DNA from: Alphaproteobacteria bacterium
Lineage (GTDB): Bacteria; Pseudomonadota; Alphaproteobacteria; Rs-D84
Direction of reading: 5' to 3'
DNA length: 41,571 bases
Assembly: GCA_017471445.1 (NCBI GenBank)
Contig: JAFUTJ010000021.1
Span: 1 to 41,571, forward strand
Part shown: one piece after another, positions 8,753 to 16,712 of the stretch
Position numbering within the stretch: the stretch's first letter is position 1
How the letters are laid out: each line of letters opens with the position of its first letter
Position numbers and translations under genes: made by a program
The notes under the pieces: generated by a model
Databases searched by the model: none
What the model was told of the DNA's origin: nothing
The model's input: only the letters and a program-made list of their open reading frames with translations

Positions 8753-8781
8753 ATTATACCAAATAATACGAATATTTACAA
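8753..8781 (-). promoter_or_regulatory. Promoter of the amidase gene
   Basis: TTGTAA, a 17-bp spacer and TATAAT (8753-8758) preceded by TGG lie on the minus strand. The -10 box ends 9 nt before the ATG, so the transcript would be leaderless or nearly so. Confidence 0.65.
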
Positions 8782-8905
8782 AGCAAATTTATTCAATACC
8801 TTTTCGCAAAAACGACGCATCAACGGAACGTATACCAAACCAACCACAAACCACTGCGGAATTTGGCGGCAAATTGGAACTGGTGCTTGCTAATGGTCGC
8901 ATAAC

Positions 8906-9551
8906 CTACCAATCTTGCGGTTTTTTTATTATTTGTCCGTCCGCTGTAGATACACAATCATTCAACTGACAGTTTTTTAAGCGATTTGGACTAATCCTGC
9001 CGATATAGGTAGAGTTGTCACGCAGCACTTTGAATGATACCGCTTTCCTGTCTATATATAACCCAACGCTTTTATTGCATACAGATGTCGTAATTTTTAC
9101 CGCGGTTGCCATATCTGAATCATTAGAAAATAACATAGCGATATCAAATTTATCTTGAAATGCATCTGCGACCATGTGAACGGCCAAATTTACATCTGTA
9201 CCTTTTTCTTCGGTTTTCATAACATCCAGTGGTACTATTTTACCATTTATCCAATCTTTTGCAGATGGCATTTTGGTTTGATGAACGGAAAAATAGCCTT
9301 CTTCTATTTGGATTTTTGGGTCTGCAGACAGTGCAGAAAGATATAGTTTCTGACGATTTGTTCGTGATGCATCGCCAACGGTGGAATTGACTAATGCAGT
9401 GAAATATTTAACTGTAATTAATTCTTGGTCGGGTTTTAGATATGACTCGCATAGTTTTACCAAATCAAGCCACTTACAGTCTGTGCCCTTTAAACAGCTA
9501 TAGAATAAATTAAAACCATCTATATACGCGATAACGCGTTTTTTTTGTCAT
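8906..9551 (-). pseudogene. NYN-domain (LabA/DUF88-like) ribonuclease gene with a frameshift in an A8 tract
   Basis: The intact part (ATG 9463 onward, 185 residues) has the second half of a NYN domain with KGTDVNLAVHMVADAF and the acidic loop FSNDSDM. The missing first strand is encoded upstream in the same frame (RVIAYIDGFNLFYS), but that frame has no start codon. An ATG at 9551 with GAGG before it lies one base out of phase, and the two frames meet in eight A residues (+ strand T, 9539-9546). Seven would give a continuous protein of about 215 residues starting MTKKRVIAYIDGFN. NYN proteins are PIN-like metal-dependent RNases. The break may be a sequencing error, a true mutation, slippage or phase variation. 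A strong promoter argues for expression. Confidence 0.8.
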
Positions 9552-9572
9552 TGTGCCTCACAAAAATACAGG

Positions 9573-9592
9573 GGGGGGTACTGATACCCCCC
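9573..9592. other. GC-rich hairpin in the leader of the NYN gene
   Basis: An 8-bp stem (GGGGGGTA/TACCCCCC) with loop CTGA on the plus strand lies between the NYN promoter and its ATG at 9551. A weaker repeat TCGCTA/TAGCGA (9596-9618) is next to it. No U-run follows directly, so it is not a plain terminator; it may stabilise or attenuate the leader. Confidence 0.6.
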
Positions 9593-9633
9593 TTATCGCT
9601 ACAGACTAGCCATAGCGAGGTTTTACAATCAGT

Positions 9634-9662
9634 ATTATAACAGTTTTGTCAACAAAAGTCAA
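9634..9662 (-). promoter_or_regulatory. Strong promoter of the NYN gene
   Basis: TTGACT (9657-9662), a 17-bp spacer and consensus TATAAT (9634-9639) with a TGT extension lie on the minus strand. A second TTGACA overlaps the spacer. The leader would be about 75 nt and contains the GC-rich hairpin. Confidence 0.75.
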
Positions 9663-9751
9663 CAAAAACCCTAAACAGCCGAAACCGTGCCGAAAGACAA
9701 GCACAAACTAATTCGTTGAAACTTGAGCAAAATCAACGACTTGCAAACAAC

Positions 9752-9828
9752 TGGCGCACCCAGCAGGATTCGAACCTGCAATCTCCGGCTTCGGAGGCCG
9801 ACGCATTATCCAGTTGTGCTATGGGTGC
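9752..9828 (-). tRNA. tRNA-Arg(CCG)
   Basis: The acceptor stem GCACCCA/TGGGTGC, discriminator G and encoded CCA (9752-9754) frame a normal 77-nt cloverleaf. The anticodon loop is CTCCGAA with CCG at 9792-9794, reading CGG codons. The T-arm has GGTTCGAATCC. Confidence 0.97.
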
Positions 9829-9841
9829 ATATTTGTGCAAT

Positions 9842-9869
9842 ATTATAATTCTGGGATGATAAAAATCAA
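9842..9869 (-). promoter_or_regulatory. Promoter of tRNA-Arg
   Basis: TTGATT (9864-9869), a 16-bp spacer and TATAAT (9842-9847) lie just upstream of the tRNA 5' end at 9828. Confidence 0.6.
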
Positions 9870-9936
9870 ATAAAATAAATAAAGATTCTTGTGTTTTATG
9901 CAATTTTTGATTTAAGTATTATCAAACAATCAAATA

Positions 9937-10410
9937 ATGGATTCACAAATGAGCAGACCGATAATCGTTATTCCAATGTTGGCAATGGCCGCATGCAACA
10001 GCGTTAATATAAAAACACATTCACTGGATACAACCCAGACATTTTATGTTGATCGTGGTGGCTATCAAATGCAACACGAAATTAAAAACGTTTTGGAATC
10101 ACGCGGATATTCTGTGACGGTTGGTCACAAAAGACAAACCACTAACACAACCTATATCGTATCAGAAAACCCTCAATCTGTTATATCAACATCAGACATT
10201 GGGAAATCGCGATACATCGTTCAGATATCAGAAGGCACGACGCGCTTTATGCCGGTGTGGTGTGCACTGAATGGTTTCTGGTGGTGGCGTTTTAATGTAT
10301 CAATTTCAGACAATGTTACCGGCCAGGAATTATTGGGTTGGGCGGGACGCGGATGCGCCAACAGTTCGTTGCAAAAACTGAATGACATACTGGACAAAAT
10401 GGAAATGTAA
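9937..10410 (+). CDS. Small putative lipoprotein of unknown function
   Basis: The frame encodes up to 157 residues. The second ATG (9949) gives the better N-terminus, MSRPIIVIPMLAMAACNSV, a short hydrophobic signal ending in a lipobox-like MAAC. After the Cys comes a basic/polar domain of about 135 residues with VLESRGYSVTVG and a C-terminal WWWRF patch and two Cys. This layout recalls small outer-membrane lipoproteins that carry one alpha/beta domain, but I do not recognise the family. No clear Shine-Dalgarno sequence is seen. It is flanked by tRNA-Arg and the Lon-like operon and has a separate transcription unit. Confidence 0.7.
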   Translation: MDSQMSRPIIVIPMLAMAACNSVNIKTHSLDTTQTFYVDRGGYQMQHEIKNVLESRGYSVTVGHKRQTTNTTYIVSENPQSVISTSDIGKSRYIVQISEGTTRFMPVWCALNGFWWWRFNVSISDNVTGQELLGWAGRGCANSSLQKLNDILDKMEM

Positions 10411-10499
10411 GTCTGTTGACAATCCTAAGCCCAATACACGTTGGATTCATGGGATTTGTACAGATTTCACAGAATCAACCCAAGTAATTATATTGCCAC

Positions 10500-10527
10500 T
10501 TGAAAATCTGTAAAAAACACTTATATT
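10500..10527 (+). promoter_or_regulatory. Probable promoter of the Lon-like/tsaB/rimI operon
   Basis: TTGAAA (10500-10505), a 16-bp spacer and TATATT (10522-10527) lie 11 nt before ATG 10538. No heat-shock-type or other special element is obvious. Confidence 0.45.
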
Positions 10528-10537
10528 TAGAATCACT

Positions 10538-12295
10538 ATGTCAGAATATATATTACCACATCGTGAACTTGTTATTCATCCCGGATTAACCGTGCCATTG
10601 TACGTTGACAATCCGGTATCGGTTGAATGTATCGAAGCGGCAATTGCCGGGTCGCGTCGTCTGGTCTTGGTGGCCCAGCACGGATGGAATTACCCCACTG
10701 CCCCCGAACATATTTACGAAATTGGCACAATTGGCAACATTGCGCAAATCTTTCGCATGCCCGATGGTGCGATTCATGCAACGGTTCAGACAACCGATGC
10801 GGTATCATTAAGTGATGTTACGGTTGAAAATGGCCTGTTCCGCGGAAATACAACCCCAATTGCAACAATGGACGATTCCGAGTTTGACCAGACACTGGCA
10901 CTGCGCGATAAAATTGCCGAAAACCTGCAACTGCTGTCAATCAGCCGTCGACTGAAACTGGAAAAGTTGCGCACGATTGTAAATGACTATCCGATGCCTG
11001 CATTTATTGATTCTGTAATTCAGTTCGCAAATATTGACACAGATGTCGCCGTACGTATATTGGGCACACCGTCATGGCGTGAAAAGCTGATTATTATGTT
11101 GGAACAGATAAATTTAATGCTGGCAACATCCCGGATAGAAGATTCAATCAATCGCCGTATTCATCAGCAAATGGAAAACGGTCGCCGTGACGCTTTCTTG
11201 CAGGAAAAATTACGGGCGATTCAACACGAAATGGGTCAAGATAGCGAAGAAATGGATTCTGAAAACATGCGCAAACGTATTGATTCCGCGCCAATTCCAG
11301 ATGCAGTTCGCGAGAAAGCAATGTCTGAATGGCGTCGCATGCGCAGTCTGTCGCCAATGTCAAACGAAGGTGCGTTATTGAAAACATATCTGGATGAATT
11401 ATTGTCTATGCCATGGAAGCCATCATCGACACCAACAATTGACCTGAATACAGCGCGGGACATATTAAACGCCAACCACAGCGGTATGGATGGCGTCAAA
11501 GAACGCGTTATGGAACATATTGCAGTTATGAAAAAGACCGGAACCAACCGGGGCAGTATTTTGTGTCTGGTCGGGGCACCGGGTGTGGGTAAAACATCGC
11601 TGTGCAAATCAATTGCGGATGCGCTGTCACGGCCATACGTGCGGATATCGTTGGGTGGTATTTCTGACGAAGCACACTTTCGCGGCCACCGTAAAACATA
11701 CATAGGTTCCCAACCGGGACGTATAATGGACGCATTAAAACGTTGCCGTGCGAATAATCCAGTAATTGTATTGGACGAAATTGATAAAATGGGGCGCGAT
11801 TGGCGTGGCGACCCAGAATCGGCATTACTGGAAATATTAGACCCAGAACAAAACAAGACATTCCGCGACCATTATTTAGAGGTGGACTTTGACCTGTCCA
11901 ATGTTTTATTCATTGCGACGGCAAATGGTCTGAATATGTCAAATGCATTAAAAGACCGTATGGAAATTATTGAAATTCCAGGCTATACCGTCGCAGACAA
12001 GATAAAAATCGCGCGCGAACATTTGATTGCCCGTGCGGCATCTGACACAGGTTGGAACATAGACAATATTATAATCGGCGACGATGCAATACAACATTTG
12101 ATTGAAAACAATACGTCCGAATCGGGGGTGCGCCAGTTACAGCGTGAAATAACCGCGATATTGCGGCGTGCATTATTGGAAAACAACGGCGAAGATGTTC
12201 GCACCGAATTTACCATTGATGTGATTAATCGACTGTTACGTAACCGCAATAATGGTATGGCCGCAAAGAAAATAGGTTTTGGGGTACGTGCATGA
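10538..12295 (+). CDS. Lon-like AAA+ ATPase lacking the protease domain
   Basis: The 585-residue protein follows LonA from its N-terminus: a substrate-binding LON N domain (LPHRELVIHPGLTVPLYV), the helical linker, and the AAA+ module. That module has Walker A GAPGVGKTSL (about 346-355), Walker B VIVLDEIDKMG (about 409-419), a FRGHRKTYIG pore-region segment and sensor-1 FIATANG. It stops after the small helical AAA subdomain (LLRNRNNGMAAKK). The roughly 200-residue peptidase domain with the Ser-Lys dyad of the usual 780-800-residue Lon is absent. The stop overlaps the next start by ATGA, so this is a designed end rather than an assembly gap. It would be an unfoldase or remodelling ATPase. Whether a separate Lon exists elsewhere cannot be seen here. 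Confidence 0.9.
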   Translation: MSEYILPHRELVIHPGLTVPLYVDNPVSVECIEAAIAGSRRLVLVAQHGWNYPTAPEHIYEIGTIGNIAQIFRMPDGAIHATVQTTDAVSLSDVTVENGLFRGNTTPIATMDDSEFDQTLALRDKIAENLQLLSISRRLKLEKLRTIVNDYPMPAFIDSVIQFANIDTDVAVRILGTPSWREKLIIMLEQINLMLATSRIEDSINRRIHQQMENGRRDAFLQEKLRAIQHEMGQDSEEMDSENMRKRIDSAPIPDAVREKAMSEWRRMRSLSPMSNEGALLKTYLDELLSMPWKPSSTPTIDLNTARDILNANHSGMDGVKERVMEHIAVMKKTGTNRGSILCLVGAPGVGKTSLCKSIADALSRPYVRISLGGISDEAHFRGHRKTYIGSQPGRIMDALKRCRANNPVIVLDEIDKMGRDWRGDPESALLEILDPEQNKTFRDHYLEVDFDLSNVLFIATANGLNMSNALKDRMEIIEIPGYTVADKIKIAREHLIARAASDTGWNIDNIIIGDDAIQHLIENNTSESGVRQLQREITAILRRALLENNGEDVRTEFTIDVINRLLRNRNNGMAAKKIGFGVRA

Positions 12296-12675
12296 AACAA
12301 AAGTTAACCCCTGTTACATTTATGTATAATGGCGAAACACAAACGGTTTTGGTTAATTCAGAAACATTTAACGACATTGAATTGTATAATTCTGTTATGA
12401 CAAACGCGACAAAGTTTGATGTTCGCAATGCAACATTGCCCCCGGAAAATGGCGATACACGTGCGCGCTTTATAACAATGGCCACATCGCACGATTGTAA
12501 TATTCTATGTATCAAGAAACGTCTGCGGAATGTTTCGGACGATTTAACAATCGCAAATGGATTGCAATATACGTGTATTATTATGAATGGTAATTTACAG
12601 AAAACACATAACATAATACGTGGCACGGTTGCCGAAATGTTTTATGAATTATTTAATCGGGGGCATAGAAAATGA
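12292..12675 (+). CDS. Conserved-position unknown protein between Lon-like ATPase and TsaB
   Basis: The 127-residue product is not recognised. It looks soluble, has no signal peptide or membrane segment, and contains two Cys (HDCNILCIKKR, residues about 65-75). Its ATG overlaps the upstream stop (ATGA), and its own stop overlaps the tsaB start in the same way, so translation of all three is coupled. It does not resemble the missing Lon protease domain. The position suggests a partner of the Lon-like ATPase or of the tRNA-modification genes, but nothing in the sequence decides this. Confidence 0.75.
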   Translation: MKQKLTPVTFMYNGETQTVLVNSETFNDIELYNSVMTNATKFDVRNATLPPENGDTRARFITMATSHDCNILCIKKRLRNVSDDLTIANGLQYTCIIMNGNLQKTHNIIRGTVAEMFYELFNRGHRK

Positions 12676-13235
12676 TATTTGCGGTAAATACATCTGGGGC
12701 CGGAATTGAATTTGTATTGGGCGAACACTACAAATCAATTATTCCGGAAAAACAGTCAACCGCATTACCGGCGGCGGCGAACGAATTTATTGCTGAATGT
12801 GGCATCACGTGGGGCGATATAACCGCAATTGCGGTTGTTGTCGGCCCAGGCAGTTTTACCGGTATTCGCCTGGGGATTGCGTTTGTTAAAGGTATTGCAA
12901 TTGGTCTGAATATACCGGTTATACCGGTCAATGCGTTTGAACTGTACCTGGCCGATACGCCGGATGCATTTGTCGCAATAGAATCTGGCCGTGGCGACTT
13001 TTTTGTTGGTGCGGCAAATTTACCACCCCAGACAATGGACATTGATGAATTGGAATCGCGCCAGATGGCATGGCCGCGCACGGTTGGACACAGACCTTTT
13101 AACATGATGCACATAACACAAATTGCCGAAGAAAAATTGGCCACCGGTGGTATTGAACCTGTAATGCCAATGTATTTACGGAAAAGTTATGCCGAAGAAA
13201 AAAAGGAACCAAGTAATGATAATAAAAAATATTAA
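12672..13235 (+). CDS. tsaB: tRNA threonylcarbamoyladenosine biosynthesis protein TsaB
   Basis: The 187-residue protein has the ASKHA-fold signature of TsaB: MIFAVNTSG at the N-terminus and GPGSFTGIRLGIAFVKG at about 59-75. TsaB is the inactive partner that binds TsaD (with TsaE) to make the t6A modification at position 37 of ANN-decoding tRNAs. It is shorter than E. coli TsaB (231) but typical of alphaproteobacterial forms. It starts inside an ATGA overlap and shares 20 nt with the next gene. The tsaB-rimI linkage, here with one gene in between, is common in bacteria. tsaD and tsaE are not in the window. Confidence 0.93.
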   Translation: MIFAVNTSGAGIEFVLGEHYKSIIPEKQSTALPAAANEFIAECGITWGDITAIAVVVGPGSFTGIRLGIAFVKGIAIGLNIPVIPVNAFELYLADTPDAFVAIESGRGDFFVGAANLPPQTMDIDELESRQMAWPRTVGHRPFNMMHITQIAEEKLATGGIEPVMPMYLRKSYAEEKKEPSNDNKKY

Positions 13236-13587
13236 GCACCAAATACAACAGCGTCGTGACAAAATGGTATTTCATGATAATCTGATAAACTTGGTTACAG
13301 CATATCATACGAAAATTACACGTACCCAGAATGATTTTGTTGATTGCAAACTTATTGAATATCGCATAAATCACAGCGATTTTGACTTACGGGTTCGTGG
13401 TACGTATTATGAAGATAATTATTACACAGACGAATCCAATTCGTATGAATTTGTGTTACAAAATAAATCTATGCCATTGTTGCCACATATGGCGCATGAG
13501 TTAGACAATAATTTCGCAGTAAAATTGTATACGCGCATGGCACAGCTGTTTCGGGGAAATATACAAAATGTCACAAATGCTAGATAA
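13216..13587 (+). CDS. Unknown protein between tsaB and rimI
   Basis: The frame is open from 13189, but ATG 13216 (123 residues) has AAAAAGGA at a good distance. It still overlaps tsaB by 20 nt and rimI by 20 nt. The protein is basic at its N-terminus (IKNIKHQIQQRRDK), then mixed polar with a Tyr/Asp-rich stretch (YYEDNYYTDESNSYEF). No signal peptide, membrane segment or known motif is visible. Its place inside the operon suggests a role with tsaB and rimI, but no function can be given. Confidence 0.75.
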   Translation: MIIKNIKHQIQQRRDKMVFHDNLINLVTAYHTKITRTQNDFVDCKLIEYRINHSDFDLRVRGTYYEDNYYTDESNSYEFVLQNKSMPLLPHMAHELDNNFAVKLYTRMAQLFRGNIQNVTNAR

Positions 13588-13963
13588 CTTAGCACGAATA
13601 CATGCCGCATGCTTTCCGCACAAGCCATGGACAGCAAATGATTTTTCTGAATTGAAAAAATCTGGGTGTGACATTGTTTCATCAAACAATGGATTTATTG
13701 TTTATCGCATTGTATGCGACGAATGTGAATTAATATCAATCGGTGTTATGCCGGATTCACGACGAATGGGATTGGGTATAACGATGTTGGAAATAATGAC
13801 GCGTGATGCCATGTCGCGTGGCGTAAAAAAAATATTCTTGGACGTTGCCGAAAATAACGATGCCGCCCGTAAACTATATACCGCATACGGATTTACGGAA
13901 ATTGGCCGCCGCCCAAAGTACTATACCGACGCAGATGCTATTTTAATGGAAAAATGTATTTAA
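13568..13963 (+). CDS. rimI: RimI-like ribosomal-protein N-acetyltransferase
   Basis: The 131-residue GNAT protein begins ARIHAACFPHKPW, the usual RimI start, and carries the acetyl-CoA-binding loop SRRMGLGITMLEIM. The following strand-helix is FLDVAENNDAARKLYTAYGF. RimI acetylates the N-terminal alanine of ribosomal protein S18 in E. coli; some homologues acetylate other proteins. It is the last gene of the operon and converges with prfB 27 bp later; no clear terminator lies between. Confidence 0.9.
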   Translation: MSQMLDNLARIHAACFPHKPWTANDFSELKKSGCDIVSSNNGFIVYRIVCDECELISIGVMPDSRRMGLGITMLEIMTRDAMSRGVKKIFLDVAENNDAARKLYTAYGFTEIGRRPKYYTDADAILMEKCI

Positions 13964-13990
13964 CCCCTGTCCACAATCGTGTGTTATACG

Positions 13991-15059
13991 CTATTTCCCT
14001 AGCATTGCCAACATAAAGTCATCTAAATCCCCATCCAATACCGCATCAGAATCTGTTTTTTCTGTCCCTGTACGAACATCTTTGACCAATCGGTACGGAT
14101 ACAGGACATAGTTTCGGATTTGACTGCCCCACTCTATCTTTTTTTGTGCAGCACGGGCACTGTCTTCGGCGGCGGCACGTTTTTGCATTTCCAATTCATA
14201 CAAACGCGACCGCAACATTTTCATCGCCATATCTTTGTTCTGAAATTGCGAGCGTTCGTTTTGGCATGTAACAACAATGCCGGTTGGAATATGTGTTATA
14301 CGAATGGCAGAATCCGTCTTGTTTACATGTTGCCCGCCCGCACCTGATGACCGGTACGTATCAATTCGCAAATCTTTATCATTAATTTCGATTTCAATAC
14401 TGTCGTCAATGTCGGGCCAAACATCAACAGACGCAAAACTGGTTTGGCGTTTACCGTTGGCATTAAACGGCGAAATTCGCACCAACCGATGCACCCCAAT
14501 TTCATTTTTCAGCCACCCATACGCCCGCACCCCAGATATACGATATGTAATATTTTTTATACCGGCGGTGTCGCCTGGGTGTTCTTCGACAACATCGCAT
14601 ACAAATCCGTGACGTTCGGCCCACCGCATATACATACGCGATAACATCTGGGCCCAATCTTGCGCCTCGGTCCCGCCGGCACCGGCCTGAATAAATAAAA
14701 ATGCACCACTATCATCCGCCGGATCAGAAAACAGTGTTACCAATTTTGCACGATGTGCCATATTACCCAATTTTTCAATCGCCGCAATAACGTCTGAATC
14801 ATCTGGTGCCAATTCATATAACTCTTTCAGGTTGTTATATTCTGATTCCAATAAATTCAGTTCATTTAACGACTTTTCCATCACAGATTTTTTCTGCAAC
14901 AGGGTCCGCGCGGCATCTGGATTATTCCACAGGTCAGGATTGTTCGTCTGAACATTTAACGCAGCAATATCGGAACGTAATTTTTCCGGGTCAAAGGAAC
15001 CCCCTTAACGATTTAATATCGTTATCGGCGGTAATTAATATTTCATTTGGTGTAATCAT
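13991..15059 (-). CDS. prfB: Peptide chain release factor 2 (programmed +1 frameshift)
   Basis: RF2 releases peptides at UAA and UGA. The 22-codon first frame starts at ATG 15059 (MITPNEILITADND) and ends CTT TGA at 14996-14991. Skipping one base gives a 355-residue protein that continues DPEKLRSDIAALN. The second frame holds the stop-codon-reading SPF (VRISPFNANGKRQTSF) and the catalytic GGQ (SSGAGGQHVNKTDS), so the protein should be active. Length matches E. coli RF2 (365). Presence of RF2 shows that UGA is read as stop in this organism. Low RF2 should raise frameshifting and so autoregulate the gene. Confidence 0.96.
14991..15005 (-). promoter_or_regulatory. prfB programmed frameshift signal
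   Basis: The minus strand reads AGGGGG (15005-15000), a 3-nt spacer, then CTT TGA C. This is the classical RF2 layout: an internal Shine-Dalgarno 3 nt before a slippery CUU codon with UGA in the A site. Confidence 0.95.
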
Positions 15060-15115
15060 ACGTCAGATTTTAATGTCCAAAACCCAGAATGTCAAATACG
15101 TACGATAAATCGCGT

Positions 15116-15144
15116 TTGCCTTTTGATAGGTTTTATGATAGAAT
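15116..15144 (+). promoter_or_regulatory. Promoter of the exported Cys-motif protein gene
   Basis: TTGCCT (15116-15121), a 17-bp spacer and TAGAAT (15139-15144) preceded by TGA stand 28 nt before ATG 15173. Confidence 0.6.
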
Positions 15145-15172
15145 GTTATACGTTAACGAGAGGGAATATTCC

Positions 15173-16423
15173 ATGAACACAAAAATATTCGCGGTCAGTC
15201 TGGCGGTAATCTGTGCTTTTGGTGCCGATGCATCGGCGGTGTCGGCGGGGACTGTTTCGGCACCTGATAACGCACGCACGGTAACGGTTACAAACGTAAC
15301 CCCCAGTGGGGCCCGCGGAAACCAAGGCTTGGCCAATGCGTACAAGGCCAATCAACGCAATACATATTTCATGGTAACCCAGCCGGATGTTGATTCGGCG
15401 TGTCGTGACAAGATTTATAAATGCCTGTCGGATTATTGTGGCGATGTGGCCGTCGTTCCGGGTCAACGGTCGGGCCGCTGTCAATATGTAACAGAAAGTG
15501 AATTGTATAACTATGCATTATTATGCCTGCAGAAAGATAATTCTGTTTTATTGCCACAATATAATGTTAATACCCGTAACGGCGCGAACGGTATGAACAC
15601 TGCCGCACGTCTGTGCCCATCGTATGTTCAGCAAGAGGTTATGTCATACCTGTCCATGGCGAATATGGCCGACCAATTGTCAAAATCGCATTCGGATTTG
15701 TGCTTGGCCCGCCGCCAGGAATTAGAGGCCGCCATGGCATGTCATTCGGTTGCATTGGCGTATGGGAACGAAACCGCCAGTAAATTAACATCAAATCTGA
15801 CCGATTATTGTGGGGCGGGTATCCCAGGGGGCAGCGCGGAAATGGTAACCCGATTTGCCAATGCCGGAAATGTCGGTGCAAATATATGGGGATGGGCGGA
15901 AAAAATTGTAAATCTGGATTTGAATAACAAAGGTGCCGAATGGCAATCTGCGGTTGATTCCGTGTTGGCCGGATACGCGAATCGTATGAATTTGGCCTGT
16001 GGCGATAATTTACAGATTAATACATCATCTGGCGGTAACACACAATCAGGTGGGCTAACATCGTTGCAGGCCGTTGCGGCGGTGGCCACAGGCGTTGCAT
16101 TTCCAACGGCAAATGCGGCGGATGACACCACAAATCCGAACATCGCGCAACCGTTGTATATGGAATTAAAATCAAATACAGAATTATGGAATTATGCCAC
16201 CGCAAATCAGGTGGTTCAGGCCGGATTGACCAATTCTGCGCTAACCAATAATCCATATTTAACCAGTTCACAAATGGACAATATGCAAACCGCATACAAA
16301 CGCGGAACCAAGGTGTTTGTTATTCGCGATACCGCCCGTTGTTATATGATTCAGGTTGCACAAATGACCGCAATAGAAGCCTCGGTAGTTTCACAGCAAT
16401 TTGCCACATGCGTCGGCAAGTGA
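15173..16423 (+). CDS. Exported Cys-motif protein of unknown function
   Basis: The frame opens at 15089, but ATG 15173 has GAGAGGG before it and begins a signal peptide (MNTKIFAVSLAVICAFGADA). The mature protein of about 395 residues has an early Cys cluster, CRDKIYKCLSDYCGD, followed by more paired Cys (GRCQYV, LLCLQK, RLCPSY). The rest is Ala/Asn-rich and ends with CYMIQVAQMT and a final CVGK. The same C-x(6)-C-x(3)-YC pattern recurs in the exported protein at 39811, so the two share a domain. The Cys spacing suggests disulphides outside the cytoplasm. I do not recognise a named family; an envelope or surface role is an inference. Confidence 0.85.
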   Translation: MNTKIFAVSLAVICAFGADASAVSAGTVSAPDNARTVTVTNVTPSGARGNQGLANAYKANQRNTYFMVTQPDVDSACRDKIYKCLSDYCGDVAVVPGQRSGRCQYVTESELYNYALLCLQKDNSVLLPQYNVNTRNGANGMNTAARLCPSYVQQEVMSYLSMANMADQLSKSHSDLCLARRQELEAAMACHSVALAYGNETASKLTSNLTDYCGAGIPGGSAEMVTRFANAGNVGANIWGWAEKIVNLDLNNKGAEWQSAVDSVLAGYANRMNLACGDNLQINTSSGGNTQSGGLTSLQAVAAVATGVAFPTANAADDTTNPNIAQPLYMELKSNTELWNYATANQVVQAGLTNSALTNNPYLTSSQMDNMQTAYKRGTKVFVIRDTARCYMIQVAQMTAIEASVVSQQFATCVGK

Positions 16424-16508
16424 TTTATTACAACGCACATTAACCATATTCTTGCAATATGCATATGGTTGTTTATGAGTTTTATGATTTTCACAACCGC
16501 AAATTAAT

Positions 16509-16531
16509 ACACCCAACGTGGGTGTTTTTTT
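16509..16531 (+). terminator. Rho-independent terminator after the exported Cys-motif gene
   Basis: The 7-bp stem ACACCCA/TGGGTGT (16509-16525) with a 3-nt loop is followed by a run of T. It lies about 85 bp after the stop codon; an 8-bp repeat AACCATAT/ATATGGTT (16442-16470) stands between. Confidence 0.8.
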
Positions 16532-16544
16532 ATCAAAAAACATA

Positions 16545-16573
16545 TTGCCAAAAACGCGCGAATGTGGTATTAT
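16545..16573 (+). promoter_or_regulatory. Promoter of the exported protein gene with the hairpin leader
   Basis: TTGCCA (16545-16550), a 17-bp spacer and TATTAT (16568-16573) preceded by TGG lie directly after the upstream terminator. The promoter before the paralogue at 25045 has nearly the same boxes. Confidence 0.65.
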
Positions 16574-16596
16574 ATATGGCGTACAGGGAAATAAGC

Positions 16597-16712
16597 CGTG
16601 CACCAAAAAACCACCGTTTTTTTGTGCACAAATTGTTTTTTACAAAACCCCAGAAATCCGCCATTTTATCATCCTTTACCCGTGCACCAAAAAACGGTGG
16701 TTTTTTGGTGCA
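16597..16712 (+). repeat. Twin hairpin repeats in the leader/5' end of an exported protein gene
   Basis: A 15-bp direct repeat CGTGCACCAAAAAAC occurs at 16597-16611 and 16681-16695. Each copy starts its own hairpin: an imperfect one at 16598-16629, and a perfect 13-bp stem with loop GGTG at 16683-16712. All three frames are open across them. The second hairpin overlaps the coding frame just before the signal-peptide core. Confidence 0.8.
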
